Source: Apostichopus californicus (taxonomy: Eukaryota; Echinodermata; Holothuroidea; Aspidochirotida; Stichopodidae). Taken from it: 38,598 bases of DNA. A program made the position numbers and the translations under genes. Each line of letters starts with the position of its first letter. Positions within the stretch are counted from its first letter, which is position 1. The notes beneath the pieces are model-generated. The model was given only the letters and a program-made list of their open reading frames with translations. It made no database searches and was not told the DNA's origin. The stretch covers positions 1 through 38,598 of the forward strand of contig JAIPMN010053325.1 in assembly GCA_020650975.1 (NCBI GenBank), written 5' to 3'. This document shows positions 1 to 11,701 of this stretch, one piece after another.

Positions 1-10
1 AGCGACTAAC
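1..10 (+). CDS. Possible exon end at the window edge
   Basis: A consensus splice donor (gtaagt) begins at base 11, so the first ten bases could be the tail of an exon that starts outside the window. Ten bases give no readable frame. The call rests on the donor alone and could be chance in AT-rich DNA. Confidence 0.2.
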
Positions 11-1197
11 GTAAGTATCCTTATTTGCTCATTGGATATTGGATAAACCCAACAGGACGAACTATGAGCGATTTAAATGTAGAAAAGCAATTTTAATTAA
101 TGTCTTCTATTAAATCTTTCTTAGCGTTCATTATTTGCTCTGAACATAATCAAACAGCATCCGTACAGTTTTTTTTTACATGCAACATTTGGCTGCTGAT
201 AAATTTGTTTTGGCAGCGAAACATCTTGATTTATAGTTAACGTTTGAAACCAAGGAGTTTGGAGTTGCAAAGTTGTTGAATACATTTGCATCAACCCAAT
301 CATAAAGTAACACTTCTATGTTTTCATAATGTTACCTATCTGTGTCATACGAGAGAAATAACTGAGATACGCTTCGTGCCAACCGCTGACATTACATCAT
401 TACTTGTTCTCACTACCCAACCAACAGATTCGAATGTTGCCTGCTGCCAGAGAATTCCGGTGAATATTTATTTACGGAATTAGAAAAGAAGGGAGTATTA
501 GGTAAGTTCCATTAGTTGATAAGGTAATTTCCATTAGTCGCTACAATTTGCAAGGTATGTATGTAAATCGCGCACGTTTGCACTGCACGGCTTGAGTGTT
601 TCATTTCATATGTTCGCACTTGAAGACAATGGGCTGTGAATATGTGAATACTTTAATACGATCCTGATTACAGCTCATTGTATCTTATGTCGTCTCTTAT
701 GTCACCATAAAGTCATTATCAGAATTTAAATGTCATCTTAGCCGTGAAGAGCACATGTGTTTTGAATAAACACATTCCACCATTATTAATACCCCCAAAG
801 CTTTCAATATAAATAAGGTGTTATGTTAAAGCAAATAGTAACAATCGTTATTTTTGCATACCAAACTGTACAAAAGCATTGTTACAAAGTATGCTTTGCA
901 TTAGAAAATAATCTGAACTTGGTCCTACAGTCAGTGAGTTGTAATTTCGCAACATACATGTGTTTCGCATCTTTCGAATTTAGTGGTAAAGCGGTTATAT
1001 TTGATTATTTGAATTTTGATTGAAACTATTTGCTTTCATTTGAATTAAATAGTTCAATGGAATCCGACAGCAAAGTGGTTTCAGCTTGATCAGGATGGCA
1101 AATGGAAGGTTAGTAAACAATTGATGATCCCACCGTCTTTTTAAAACTTTTCTGTCGTGGATATTTACACAAAGAGTTTATTCGTATATTCTTTTAG
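11..1197. other. AT-rich stretch without a recognised gene
   Basis: Short open frames occur on both strands (286-483, 823-1023), but they have no recognisable domain, biased composition or supporting splice sites. I see no repeat with a match elsewhere in the window. It is probably intron or intergenic DNA belonging to whatever gene owns the exon candidates at 1198-1562. Confidence 0.4.
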
Positions 1198-1317
1198 GAA
1201 ACAAAAACATTGTGGCTCAAGAATATATTTTAAACTCCTGGAACTGGTATTTCACAACGTTTTCTGTCACTTGTTTTATCCTGTATATGTTCAAACGATT
1301 GGCAGGAATCGAAAAAG
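1198..1317 (+). CDS. Candidate exon with a transmembrane helix
   Basis: This 120-base segment lies between an acceptor (tcttttag at 1190-1197) and a donor (gtaata at 1318). In the frame that starts two bases in, it is open throughout and reads like a membrane protein: a polar start, then a hydrophobic run (WYFTTFSVTCFILYMF) ended by K-R, as in a stop-transfer helix. In that frame the last base is G, phase 1. A second frame is also open, so the reading is not secure. An alternative is a 12-base microexon using the AG at 1304-1305. Joining the membrane frame to the next candidate exon (1515) gives a stop after about nine codons, which would fit a short cytoplasmic tail. I do not recognise the family. 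Confidence 0.3.
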
Positions 1318-1514
1318 GTAATATTTGTAGCTAAGACTATCGTTATATATATATATGTAATGGATACGTATTAATGAGTATTAAACAAGTAATTAATAAG
1401 ACATAAATGTACATACTTTGTACTGACTTTTACATTGGCTGGATCAGTCTATTACAATGGTTGCTACAATGCAAAAGTTGAAGATGCAGTTACGAAATAA
1501 TTTTCTTTTCTCAG

Positions 1515-1562
1515 CAACAAGAAAATGGACGGGTGATGACTAATGACGATTACAAGGCGGAG
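1515..1562 (+). CDS. Candidate 48-base exon
   Basis: A strong pyrimidine tract and acceptor (ttttcttttctcag, ending at 1514) and a donor (gtaacg at 1563) bracket exactly 48 bases. In phase 0 they read QQENGRVMTNDDYKAE, a polar, charged peptide typical of a linker or cytoplasmic tail. The splice sites are the best in the first 5 kb. In phase 1, the phase in which the membrane-helix candidate at 1198-1317 ends, it would supply a short tail and a stop codon. No family is recognised. Confidence 0.35.
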
Positions 1563-1826
1563 GTAACGTCAACTTGCACACACCTTGACTTATGTTAAAG
1601 CATCTTTATTAACATAATATCCCTTCTTTACATCCTTCATTTTTATACATGTTTTACAATCGTTGATAACAACGTGACATATAGCATTGAAGCAAACGTT
1701 CAACAACTATCAAAGAGACATAGATAATTATTTCTAATCATTTAAGTAGACCATTGAACCCTAAAAGCTCGGTATTTGGATGTTATTAGATATTGTATGG
1801 TTATTGGATGCACCATCCATCCTATA

Positions 1827-2050
1827 TGCTGTAACTGCGTGGATAAAGTCGTTGGCAAATGAAGTAATGAGGTTTAACAGTCGGGAGGTTGGGTTTCGAT
1901 GTCCGGCTGGGTCATATAAGATGTTTTTTTTATCCAAGAGCACTCTACAGTTTCCATCTGAAATTACTTTCCAAATTCAAAAGATTCCAAATTTCAGCTA
2001 AAATGTTGAAGCTACCCGATTTGAAATTGCCTGATTATAATATTATTATC
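1827..2050 (+). repeat. tRNA-derived SINE, degenerate copy 1
   Basis: This segment aligns over about 200 bases with the better copy at 4806-5130. They share the head (gctgt...gtggataaag), the middle (gaagtaatgaggttt against gaagcaatgaggctt), the stretch gggtcata, a T-rich block followed by ttatccaagagca, and the end block gaagc-acccga. The A box is decayed (tgtaactgcgtgg, 1829-1842), but a B-box-like ggtttcgatgtcc survives at 1892-1904. The segment ends in an A/T-rich attat repeat. The parallel organisation identifies it as an older insertion of the same SINE family. Confidence 0.6.
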
Positions 2051-2385
2051 ACAACCGGAGCTGCTACTAAAATCCTTGGAGGTTATAAAATATACTCTAT
2101 GAAATTACTGAGTACAATTAGCGGAATATATTGATGGCGTTCTAGCCTTTTTAAATATTTGCATAATGACATCTTCGATATCACTATCACCATAAAAAAC
2201 AAGAATTAGCGCTATGACATTGTTGTGGATAATTAAACTATTGTTTCGTAAGTCATGGAACAAAACATTTGATATGTAAAACGAACATTCTTTGAGTACA
2301 ATACATACCATTTAATGCCTTTTCAAAAATGAGTAAAATCTCAGTTGTTTGATTTATTAAAATTATCAATTTTCATTAATTATAG

Positions 2386-2411
2386 GTGCTACTTTTTCGG
2401 AGGGATTGGAG
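2386..2411 (+). CDS. Candidate 26-base microexon
   Basis: An acceptor (ttaattatag, ending at 2385) and a good donor (gtaagc at 2412) enclose 26 bases. All three frames are open over so short a length, so phase cannot be fixed. It is kept only because both splice sites are reasonable and it lies downstream of two other candidate exons on the same strand. Confidence 0.2.
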
Positions 2412-4805
2412 GTAAGCTTCTTTCTCTTCTTTTTATTCCAGTCTCTTTCGTTAATTAAAGGCTTCAATAACTTTACCTTAATGAATTTACTTCATGTTTG
2501 AACATTGATTTTAACTCTGGTTTTAAGAACTCTTCTTTATGCTACATTACGAATTCGTCATTGCCTTTCAATGTAGAACATTAAAAATCACAAAAGACAT
2601 TCTTTAACTGAATGGTCAAGAATTACATTGAACTACATATACGATATTGTTTTTATAAAGATGGATAACTTTTCCTTTTTTGTTTTAGTTTTAAAGAACA
2701 GTTATAAACAAATTAAACGAGAAAAAATTGAATCATTCGTACTGGTAGGTCTTATTATTAGTTCAGGATCTTTTGTCATCTTAATCTATAGTGAACAACG
2801 TGTGTGGGTTATTCTTAGTAACTTATAATTGGTATTTTGATTTCAAACAGTGACATGCCATGGCAGCTAGAAAATAGACCATTTCAAGAAAACCAAGAGA
2901 CTTTACCTACAAGTGATCTATGAAACATTCAGCTTTTAAGACTCATCAAAGAACATTGTCAATAGCATTTTAAGCGTTTCCTACTATAACGAGCAGTCAG
3001 CGTACAAATGTATTGTTTTATCTTTTAAGGAAGCCGAATTAAAGAAAAATGGACGGAATAGTTTATGACATGAAGCACGTGTTACCTGCCAAGTAATTAG
3101 AAATATAGAAGATGAATATTGCAAAATTTGGCTGTATGAATCAAATTTTTGTAATGAAGTTTCTAATGTTGTCATTAAAACCATTTTCATACCTTTTAAT
3201 TGAGTGGGAAGACTGTGAAAGTTTTCTTTGATATAGTGTTTTCCAAGTAAGGTAGACATAGGAATGCTCGAATTTTGTACAAGTGATAGTTGCCCAGCAA
3301 GTGGCAGATGATCTACCCAATACCTTTGATAACATTTATAATTGGAAGTTACCTTTTTGCTAACTTTAATTTTTCTTCCTAAATGTTATTCAACGTTGTT
3401 CTGGGAATGTATTTTATCACATATTCTGATGTTTGATTTCCACACTAAGTAATTAAATACCTAATTTTTCTTAGAACTTTAATGCCATGTGGTTATTTAC
3501 CTTTTATATATTTTAAGTAATTTCTTCTAACTACTTACTATTTCTTCATTGAACATAAGGGCACGTTGTATAAAAAAGTATATGCATGTTATAAAAAGTG
3601 GAAGTATGCTGATGAAAAAGCTAACCATTGTTCCAATTGTCGAATGTGCTTATTCTGTTTTGGAAAGTAAAGTTAATTTTACCTTCGTCAATTTGAAATA
3701 CATTTTTGTGTTCAGCGGTATGTAACCGAGAAATTGATAAATCCTTCTTTTAAGAACTGTCGCTGTTCCTGTTTTCAAGATTTTTTCCAAAAAATATTAC
3801 TTCACTTGATTACATCATGAAGATTTTTTATGTGTAAGGATTGCTAGTTCACTCTGCATTGACAAACATTGTTTTAGATCAATTACATAATGCTGTTTTT
3901 TTATGAGAAACAAAGATTATGTCTTATGTTATATTGTTATCTTCATATTCTCTATGTTTTGGTAATAACTTGTTTACAATAAAACACTCAAAAGTAAAAA
4001 AAAATGGACAAATGGTTAATGACAGTTTTGAATAGGTAAAGGTAACGCAAAAACGCTGTAAAGTTTGATATGAAGTTTCAGTAATACACAGAAGGGAAAC
4101 TAAGGGTGTATGTCACCATTTCTTTGAACAGTTTTGTAATTGCTTTACGGCAGTATTGTAAAGTTGCCTGGATAAGGTCCTTTTTAGTGTTTGGAAAGGT
4201 ATGTTCGTTTCCCGATATCACGATTTAATTGAGAAATTGTATTGGTTAAGTATTTAAGCAAGCCCATAATGGTTTTGTCTTTGTCATTTCATTTCCTCAA
4301 ATATTCCTGTTTATTTAGCCAACGGATTACTTTCCCTGACACTTCGGGAAAATTGACAAAAACCAATATAACGAGAATTGTTTTTTTTATGTTTATGATA
4401 TATGTGTACGTATTAGGATCTACATACACTGTACTTGTGATGAATCCAGAAAGATGTCAGCTTCTTCTCGAAGACTTCATCGTGGCCGCAGCCGTAGCAT
4501 GGCTCCCATGGAATTTAGAGCAACACATTTAAAACTATGTTACAAAAATATACATTTCTAAGTTCACTGACTTGATATGACAGGCGTAGACACACTGTAC
4601 ATCTCTGATATCATGTTAGTTTGCTTAATATTTTTCACAATTATCTTATCACACTGCGAAGCAGTTGTTGTTTGCTTTCATCAACTTATCAGAATGTTTA
4701 CTTTCGTTTTGGAAGTGTAAAGTCTGTTTGTTGTGTGGGTGGTTAAAAACACGTTGTTCTGTGTGCCTGTAGTAAAGCTAACCTACAAAAGAGGGCGAAT
4801 ATACC
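2412..4805. other. Long AT-rich stretch without a recognised gene
   Basis: Overlapping open frames on the - strand (2984-3335) and one on the + strand (4242-4532) look like chance frames: no domain, low-complexity hydrophobic composition, no supporting splice sites. A local rise in GC at 4440-4520 encodes an arginine/serine-rich stretch in one frame, but there is nothing around it to support a gene. I see no repeat shared with other parts of the window. Confidence 0.4.
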
Positions 4806-5130
4806 AGTGCTGTGGCCGAGTGGATAAAGGCGGTGGCATTTGAAGCAATGAGGCTTGCCAATCGGAAAGTTCCGGGTTTGCTACCTAGCCGGGTCATAGT
4901 AAGGTGGTTTTTTTTCTTTATCCAAGAGCAATGTACGGTCTTCCCATCTAAAATAACTTTTTAAAATTTAAAATATACAAAATTTGAGTTTAAATATTGA
5001 ATTGGAAGCCACCCGACGATTAAGTTGTTATCCATAAGCCCTCGCGTGTTTCTCCCACATTTGTGGTCGCTTAAGCGTCGTAAAAATAACTGCTGATTAT
5101 TATTATGATTTATTATTATTATATAAAGTA
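4806..5130 (+). repeat. tRNA-derived SINE, copy 2 (best copy)
   Basis: The head is a type II tRNA-like (Ser/Leu-like) sequence with an intact polymerase III A box, tggccgagtgg at 4813-4823, and a decayed B box, ggtttgctacc at 4875-4885, about 52 bases downstream. The extra spacing fits a long variable arm. A tRNA-unrelated body follows (ttatccaagagca, then gaagccacccga). The 3' end is a simple repeat of att/tta ending near 5127. This head-body-tail order is the standard SINE plan. Mobilisation would depend on a LINE partner, which cannot be identified here. No clean target-site duplication was found. A relative lies at 1827-2050. Confidence 0.72.
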
Positions 5131-5696
5131 CGTTACGAAATAACAAATTTAGGGAATGTCCCAATACCGCGAACTTGCAACAAAGTGAAGTTCAACACAT
5201 ACCTCAACAAATATATTTTCGAAATTTGAATCGGGCAGTCGAGCAATCGAGACTACAATGGAGAATGAACTTTGCAGTGGCTATGTTTATGTCATCTAAA
5301 TCTTCGAAGTTTCGAGTGGGGCACCAATAATCATTACAGAGACAAATTGTTGCATTACTTATTTCAGTGTTTTCGTGCTATAAATGTCGATCATGAACTT
5401 TATGTTCATGACGGTAATTTTGATGTGATACAATCTCCTTCAGTGATTATTTGTTAAATAAAATCGCTTTTTATTTATTACAATAATATCTTTCTCGTCA
5501 GTTGGTTGCTCAAATATTCAAATTTGATAACAACTATTGCTTAGTAAAGTTTTGCTTCTCTCGCGACAGATTTCCGAGAGTAAATAAACTTGGAAAATTT
5601 GACTAAGTAGATTCTTCAAAAAGTAGACTCACGCTAAAATCTGATTAACATATGCAAAGTTTATCAATGGTCAAAAACAGCATTGTTAAAATGAAT
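5131..5696. other. AT-rich spacer
   Basis: No gene, repeat or structured element stands out between the SINE and the first retrotransposon segment. A short open frame at 5272-5457 has no recognisable content. Confidence 0.4.
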
Positions 5697-6773
5697 TGAT
5701 GGATGAATGGAAGTCATCGATAAGGGTAACAAACAGGGGCAATTAATTTTTATTTACGCAAGGCATTTGATTTAGTAGACCACGAATCAATCATAGATAA
5801 GTTGAAAGCATATAAGTTTCCCAATTCGGCAACTGCAAGGTTCGCATCTTACCTAAATGATAGAAGGCAAATGTTTAAATCAATTGTACTAAATCATCAT
5901 ATCTCAGCATAGTGAGCGGAGTACCACGAGGTTCAACACTTGGCCCACTCTTATTTTTACTATATATTAATGACTTTGAATTATACCTAAAGCATTGTAA
6001 AGCAGACATGTATACGCAGATGACTCTACTTTCCACGTTACCGGAATCAATCTGACTGAAACCAAGATAAGCTGAGCGAAGATGTGGACAATATAAGTAA
6101 ATGGTATAAAAAAACAATATACATATTAATTGCAATAAAACAAGTATTATGCTTATCTGTTCTACACAGCGTCAGGCGATGAATGATGAAAAGCTAAATA
6201 TCGCTGATAATGGTCATTGTCTTAGTAATGTGAATAGTTGTAAAATTCTAGATGTAAGAATTGATTGTTATTTACTATGGCATAGGCAAATAGTATATAT
6301 CTCACACGATTGACTCTAGACTTGCTCTTAGGAGATACGGATACTTCTATTTTATTCTATAAGGTATATATTTTACCATTTTAGATTATTGTTGTCTCGT
6401 ATGGGGAGCGTGCATGCTGGGAGCACGGATAGAATTTTAAAGTTACAGAATAGTGCTGCAAGGATAATTTTAAATGCTCCTTACCATGACAGATCGACTT
6501 TGCTACTTGATGAATTAGGATGGAAGACTTTTGATAGATATATAAAAAAGAACGAAAAAGAGAATGATAATGGTATATACAATTTTAAATGATCTAACCC
6601 CATCTTACTTAAAATAATTATTTACCCCGATAACGGAATTACATAACCATTTGTTAAGATCCTCATCGTCAAAGACTTTCTATATCACAGAGGGACATAC
6701 TGAATACCATAGAAATATATTACAATACTTAGCGGCAAAAGAATGGAATGAGCTAAATTCTAAGATGCTAACA
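5697..6773 (+). mobile_element. Non-LTR retrotransposon RT relic, 5' segment of a split element
   Basis: Several frames together read as the reverse transcriptase of a CR1/L2/Jockey-group non-LTR element. In order: a KAFDLVDH block near 5760, SGVPRGS...[11 protein letters not shown] near 5920-5980, the catalytic YADDS at about 6010-6025, then DYCCLVWG near 6390, LQNSAARII near 6450, ELGWKTFDR near 6520 and the C-terminal AAKEWNEL near 6740. Stops and frameshifts separate the blocks, so it is dead. The reading breaks off just after the tryptophan-containing C-terminal motif, where the opposite-strand element at 6774-8560 begins, and resumes at 8561. The endonuclease end is missing, as expected of 5' truncation. 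Clade assignment is from motif style only. Confidence 0.85.
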
Positions 6774-8560
6774 CTTCGTTTCGTTTCGTTTCGTTTATTT
6801 CACTTTTTTTCTTTTTTACAATTACATTTACAATAATGAATAATACCAATGTCAAAGAGAGAAAAAAAGCATGGAGAATCTGAAAAAGCTACGCTTATAC
6901 ACTCATAAAGTGCAGATTCACCATGAAAAAATTAAATACAATACGCTAACTACACCTCCCCCCCTCTCCCACTTCCCAAACGGGAAGCACAAGTAGCATT
7001 ATTAAATATGATAACTTTAACGTATATATTACAAGTCATTGTTTAACAAATATAGCTTCAGTTGCTTTATGGTAATTTTTTAAGTTTGGGTTCGAGAGTA
7101 TTCCAAAATGTGGCACCAGTAAATCTTACAGATTTAGTATTTAAAACTAATCGGGGTAATCAAAATGAATGGCAGTTGAGTGTCTAGTGTTATGACTATG
7201 GAGTTGATTATTTAAATTAAAAAAAAACTTAAACGGAGGTGGAAGTAATTCATGAAGATATTTGAAAACAAAGATTCCAAGCTGGAGTTGATATATGTCA
7301 GAAACTGTTAAAATACTTAAATTCTTAAAAATAGGAGTAGTATATATGACTTAGATAATCTGATTCACTAATCAGTCGTATCAACTTCTTTTGGAGCACA
7401 AATAATCTATTCAGGTGAACAGTATGCGCATTGCCCCAGAGAATATTACAATACGAAAGATGAGGATAAACCAATGTATAATAAAGGGATAATAATACCT
7501 GATGAGGAGCCTGAATCCTAATTTGATAAAGAATGCCAATCGTCTTAGACACTTTAGTACAAATATAATCAATGTGAGTTTTCCAGCTTAAGAGTGGGTC
7601 AAGTTGAACTCCAAGGAACTTAACGTTTTCTGTTTCATGTATAATTGTATTGTTCAAGATAAGTTTTAGTTTAGGTTTAGTGGAATGGTAAGTGTGAAAA
7701 ACTATGAAGTTAGTTTTATTGACATTAAAAGACAACTTATTAGCACAAAACCAATCTGCAATAACAGAAAGTTCCTTATTTAAAATACGATTATATGCAT
7801 TCAAATCATTATTCTTAAATAATATGCTAGTGTCATCAGCAAAAAGACAAAATTTAAGAATACTTGAACAATTAGGGAGAATTGATATAAATGAGAAAAA
7901 GGAGCGGTTCTAGAATAGATCCCTGAGGAACACCATATGTTATATTACAATAAGCTGAAACGTGTTCTTCAATAATAACACTCTGTTTACGATCTGATAG
8001 GTAATTTCTAAACAACTGTAACGCAAGTCCCCTAATCCCATAATGACTTAGTTTGCTTAATAATATATCATGATTGACCGTATCAAAAGCTTTTGATAGG
8101 TCTATAAATATTCCAAGGGTAGACTGCTTATTATTAAAACCAGTAGTAATAAAATCAATGACATCAAGGCCAGCCATACTAGTTAAACGATTTTGACGAA
8201 AACCATACTGATTATCGGAAATTATGTTGTTGTTATTTAGTTATAGTTCTGGAGTAAATAAGTTTCTCAATTATTTTAGATAGAGAAGTGAGTACTGAAA
8301 TTGGTCTATAATTTGACAATTCATCAGTTTTACCTGTCTTTAATATAGGTGTTACTCTAGCAAGTTTGGCAGAATTTGGGAACATACCAGTTGATAGTGA
8401 AATATTAAAAATATGAGATAATGGCCGGGCAATAACACGTGAAATAGATTGTAGAATGCGCACTGATATACCATCAACCCCAGATGCAGAATTCCTTTTA
8501 AGTGTACTGATAATATTGATAATTTCTGAAGGATTAGCGGGAGACAAAAATAAAGAATTT
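6774..8560 (-). mobile_element. Non-LTR retrotransposon inserted on the - strand
   Basis: Read on the - strand this is a 5'-truncated non-LTR element covering most of the RT and the 3' end. It holds SGVDGIS and NYRPIS near 8480-8300, FIDLSKAFDTVNH at about 8105-8067, YGVPQGS near 7925, the catalytic FADDT near 7830, FLGVQLDP near 7610, WGNAH near 7430 and the C-terminal TGATFWNTL near 7110. Two small frameshifts are visible, near 8232 (before NQYGFR) and near 7878 (after YIN). Otherwise the frame is well kept, so this copy is younger than the one it interrupts. The 3' untranslated region ends in AATAAA (complement at 6794-6799) followed directly by the pentamer tail. CR1/L2/Jockey-group by motif style. 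Confidence 0.88.
6777..6796 (-). repeat. Pentanucleotide 3' tail of the - strand retrotransposon
   Basis: Four units of cgttt on the + strand, or aaacg on the - strand, start right after the AATAAA of the inserted element. Short tandem tails of this kind replace poly(A) at the 3' end of many CR1/L2-like elements, so this marks the 3' boundary of the insertion. Confidence 0.7.
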
Positions 8561-8839
8561 GTGCAAGTTCTAAAGAAATACTTTCTAATGCATTGTAATG
8601 TTGTATTTACTAGACCTTGATATGTTGTATCTACTCGTTGTACTTCTATTTCAGCGTTCTTTATGATTTCATTTTGTGTTTTGTGCTTATTTTACTCTCT
8701 GTTCTTTACATGATTTTGTGAGTTTCAATTTCTGATTACTTTATTTATAAATTATGTTTGAGGGCCTCATGTAAGATTAGCGTTTTTTTTTGGTATCGGT
8801 GAATGAGTTTTACTATTGAGAGTTGAAATAAAATAAATG
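8561..8839 (+). mobile_element. 3' segment of the split + strand retrotransposon
   Basis: This piece continues the element at 5697-6773. It opens with a short frame containing LKKYFLMHCN, the kind of peptide that ends non-LTR RT proteins, then a stop. A 3' untranslated region follows, with gagggcctcatgtaagatta near 8760 and a terminal aaataaaataaatg at about 8826-8838. Without the - strand insertion, this end would directly follow the AAKEWNEL motif at about 6740. Confidence 0.65.
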
Positions 8840-9189
8840 TATAGTTTGGAATACTCAGTTATTTGTGAAGGCTCACGTAAGTTAGTCATAATTTGTAAAA
8901 CCAGTAACACTTGAAACAAGTAGCAGCTTCGTATTCGAGTTTATATCAAATCAGTCTGTATGATAGTGCTCATGCTTCTTATTGCATAAAGTATATAGTA
9001 TTGTAACGTCACTTCCCTGTCTGGTGGGGCAGTCTTCAAAATTGAAGTTGGTGAAAGATAGTCTCGACAAAGAGATGGCAATGGAAAATATGTTCAAGTG
9101 CCCGTGGCACAGTGGTGCCGTTTATTCAGACCTCCTTTAGCATATTAAGGTTCATAAAATGTTGTTATTACAGTATACGGCTCTTATAG
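8840..9189. other. Spacer with a tRNA-like A box
   Basis: No gene is seen. At 9105-9115 the sequence tggcacagtgg matches the polymerase III A-box pattern, and aaggttcataa about 45 bases later is a weak B-box candidate. It may be the head of a very old SINE, but no second copy occurs in the window to confirm it. Confidence 0.3.
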
Positions 9190-9445
9190 TGAATCTTGCA
9201 TTACGCAGAACGTTACCGTTAGCGCATTTTTCTCAACGCGGCGCCTAAACGCAGCGTACAACATGACGTTAAACGCAGCGTATAACGCAACGTACAACGC
9301 GGCAACAAACACAGCGCCAAACACAGCGCAAAACGCAGCGCCACACGCAACGTATAACGCAACGTACAACGGGCACCACACGTAGCGTTTAACGCAACGT
9401 ATATGCGGCCCTAAAAGCAAAAGGCAAACGCAGCGTCTAAATATG
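9190..9445. repeat. GC-rich degenerate minisatellite (aacgcagcgt-type units)
   Basis: A run of imperfect 10-11-base units variously written aacgcagcgt, aacgcaacgt and aacacagcgc stands out from AT-rich surroundings. Two-unit periods of about 20 bases are visible (aacgcaacgtacaac, aacgcagcgtataac). A long open frame on the - strand here is only the repeat read as an alanine, valine and tyrosine-rich peptide and should not be taken as a gene. Confidence 0.75.
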
Positions 9446-11701
9446 AAATCAAATTCAAGGCTACAGAGTTAACGTAACGGTGTCTACAATGCCGTTTACA
9501 GATGGAAATACACTAAGAAAGAATTGATGGACTAAATGTCATGTTTCTTTCTGATAGCTGACCTAGGGCTACATCACTAATGTTTTTAATTACGGACTAA
9601 CTGAAATATATACATTCACTGCAGAACGCTGATCCTTACTAAAGCACATACAGTATCACGCAGTTCAGAGCGCTACTAAATGTAAATGTAAATGATAACA
9701 GACGGCCAATAACGTTACTCCTAAATAACTAGGCGTAATCTCTCTAAGTTCAATAGCGCAGTTTGCTTACAATCCATACGACTCAAAAATGTATTAAATA
9801 ATGTTCTGAGCACTTACAATATTTACGAACAGTTAGACAAGGCGCCGTGGTATTAGAAACATACCATCTTGGTTGATAGAAAATGATATGATAACGTACC
9901 GTACGTAAACTTGTTTACCTCGTCTTGTATGAGATTTTGCCAAAGAGGGTCAAGTTGCTTACATTCAGTTCCTCTCAAACTAGCCTGAATACTGGCTTAA
10001 GTTCACGCGCGAGAATGTACTTCTTCAAAGATCACCGCCTCTGAGTTGCGGTCACCATTCTTCCGGAGACCGGAAGGTCAGGTGCACGATTGCTCTAATC
10101 ATAGTAAACAACTTAGGAGAATAAAAGCGATTCCCCGGCAAAGAATTACAACATTACTTCAAAGCTTACAACAGTTAATACAGCGTAACGAATAGCTTTC
10201 AAAAGTTAAGTTACTACGCAAGTTAGATTACAGTATTTAAAAAAATGCCCTTAAGAGAAGCTGAACAACTTTTGCATTACGTGTCTTTTTTCCAGAGACC
10301 TAACCGTCCAGATAATCTTTTTCGTAAGGCAATTGAGAAACAAAATGCAATCTAATTTGCTAATTGCCTCACCTGCCTGTGGGGGAAAATGATCATCATT
10401 GATGATTACATACAAATACGCCATGGCAAAATGTGCACTTATTATGAATCGTATAGCATAATTATGATGCTTTATTTACCATACTTTTGAGTCGTTTAAA
10501 TAAATAAATAGAGAAATAAATAGATAGTCGAATAAATACAGCAAAACAAAAACACGATAGAATGAAATAAATTATATTAGTTTCTTTTAGAAAGTGTGAC
10601 ATATGCACAGCATGTGCTTTGATACTAAATTAATTTATATGACTGTTTAGGTAATGAATAAATAAATATAACATATATCTAGAACTACTTACGGAAGCAA
10701 ATCAAAGCATCAGGATACCGTAGTAAGAACTTACAGGCGTACAGAAAAATAAGCACCCTGCTAATCAATTTACTTTCTGTGATTAGTCTTCAAATGACCT
10801 ATTTTGATAATGAACCTTGAAATTTAGTACCGATGCCCTTTCATATGCCACAGATTCACAATAAGTCTTCCACAATTGAATGTGCATCTCTCATATCACA
10901 CTTGCACACTTATCACGTTGATCATCTCCGCAGTGCTGTCACGTATTTGGTATTCGAACCAGTGAAATAACGTATACTACACCAATGACGTTTCATATTT
11001 TCTGATGAGCAGATATTAGTAAGGGGAAGGGGGGGGGGTAGAAGACACTTAAAGGTTATATCTATGTCGTCGGCTATGTGTGCGTTAACTTTGCTACTAC
11101 GGGATGATTTGAGTAGAATTCAAGCTGCTTTATATTAAAAGATGAGAATTTAAGTTTTGTCACTCATTTTCGTTTTGCACCTTCGCTTGACCTCTGGTCT
11201 GTGATATAACTAAACGGAAAGTGTCTAGTGAGCAAATTGATTTTGAATAGAATAAAAGGCTTGTGTAATGTTATTCAGAAAAAAAACAACGGAAAGTATG
11301 GTTACAGTAAGTTTCATGTTTGTATCGTATCGTTCAGTTTATTTTATTGCAATCATTTGTCTGTTTTCCACGAAAGAGAAGAAAAGAAACTTGTACATCG
11401 TCAAAAGATAAGAGCAAAGATAACATTTTGTAACTGTATTTTAATTTTGGGTTTATCCTCTTTCAATGAAACAGACTTTCGAAAGTGCATTGATTGTAAA
11501 CTAATGAAGTGAAAGACAACAGCAAGAGTAATACTGTACAATCATAATACTTATACATAATTGTTGAAGACTTCGGTCTGTGTAATACATAATAAATAAA
11601 GTGGCCACTTATAACGTGCCATATCTGTCAACTTGACACTCTTGTCGCAAATAGTTAAAGGTGAAGGTTTCACAGTCTAAGAGGTTATAAATTACAATAT
11701 C
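9446..11701. other. Gene-poor stretch with simple repeats
   Basis: No supported gene. Contents: taaa/aaata-rich simple sequence at about 10495-10560, and a long G run at 11019-11038. A frame at 11228-11512 is open for 94 codons but has no domain or splice support. A tight set of CG-containing words at 10000-10090 does not form a recognisable element. Confidence 0.4.

Noticed and set aside
2984..3335. Overlapping - strand frames that loosely recall transposase peptides
   Set aside because: No conserved motif could be pinned down; the resemblance is too weak to report.
4242..4532. 96-codon + strand frame, plus an overlapping arginine/serine-rich frame from 4455
   Set aside because: Both are open by composition only; no splice sites, domain or repeat match supports either.
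9184..9420. 78-codon - strand frame rich in alanine, valine and tyrosine
   Set aside because: It is the minisatellite read in one frame; the peptide repeat follows the DNA repeat.
11228..11512. 94-codon + strand frame
   Set aside because: No domain, no start context and no splice support; codon content follows the AT-rich background.
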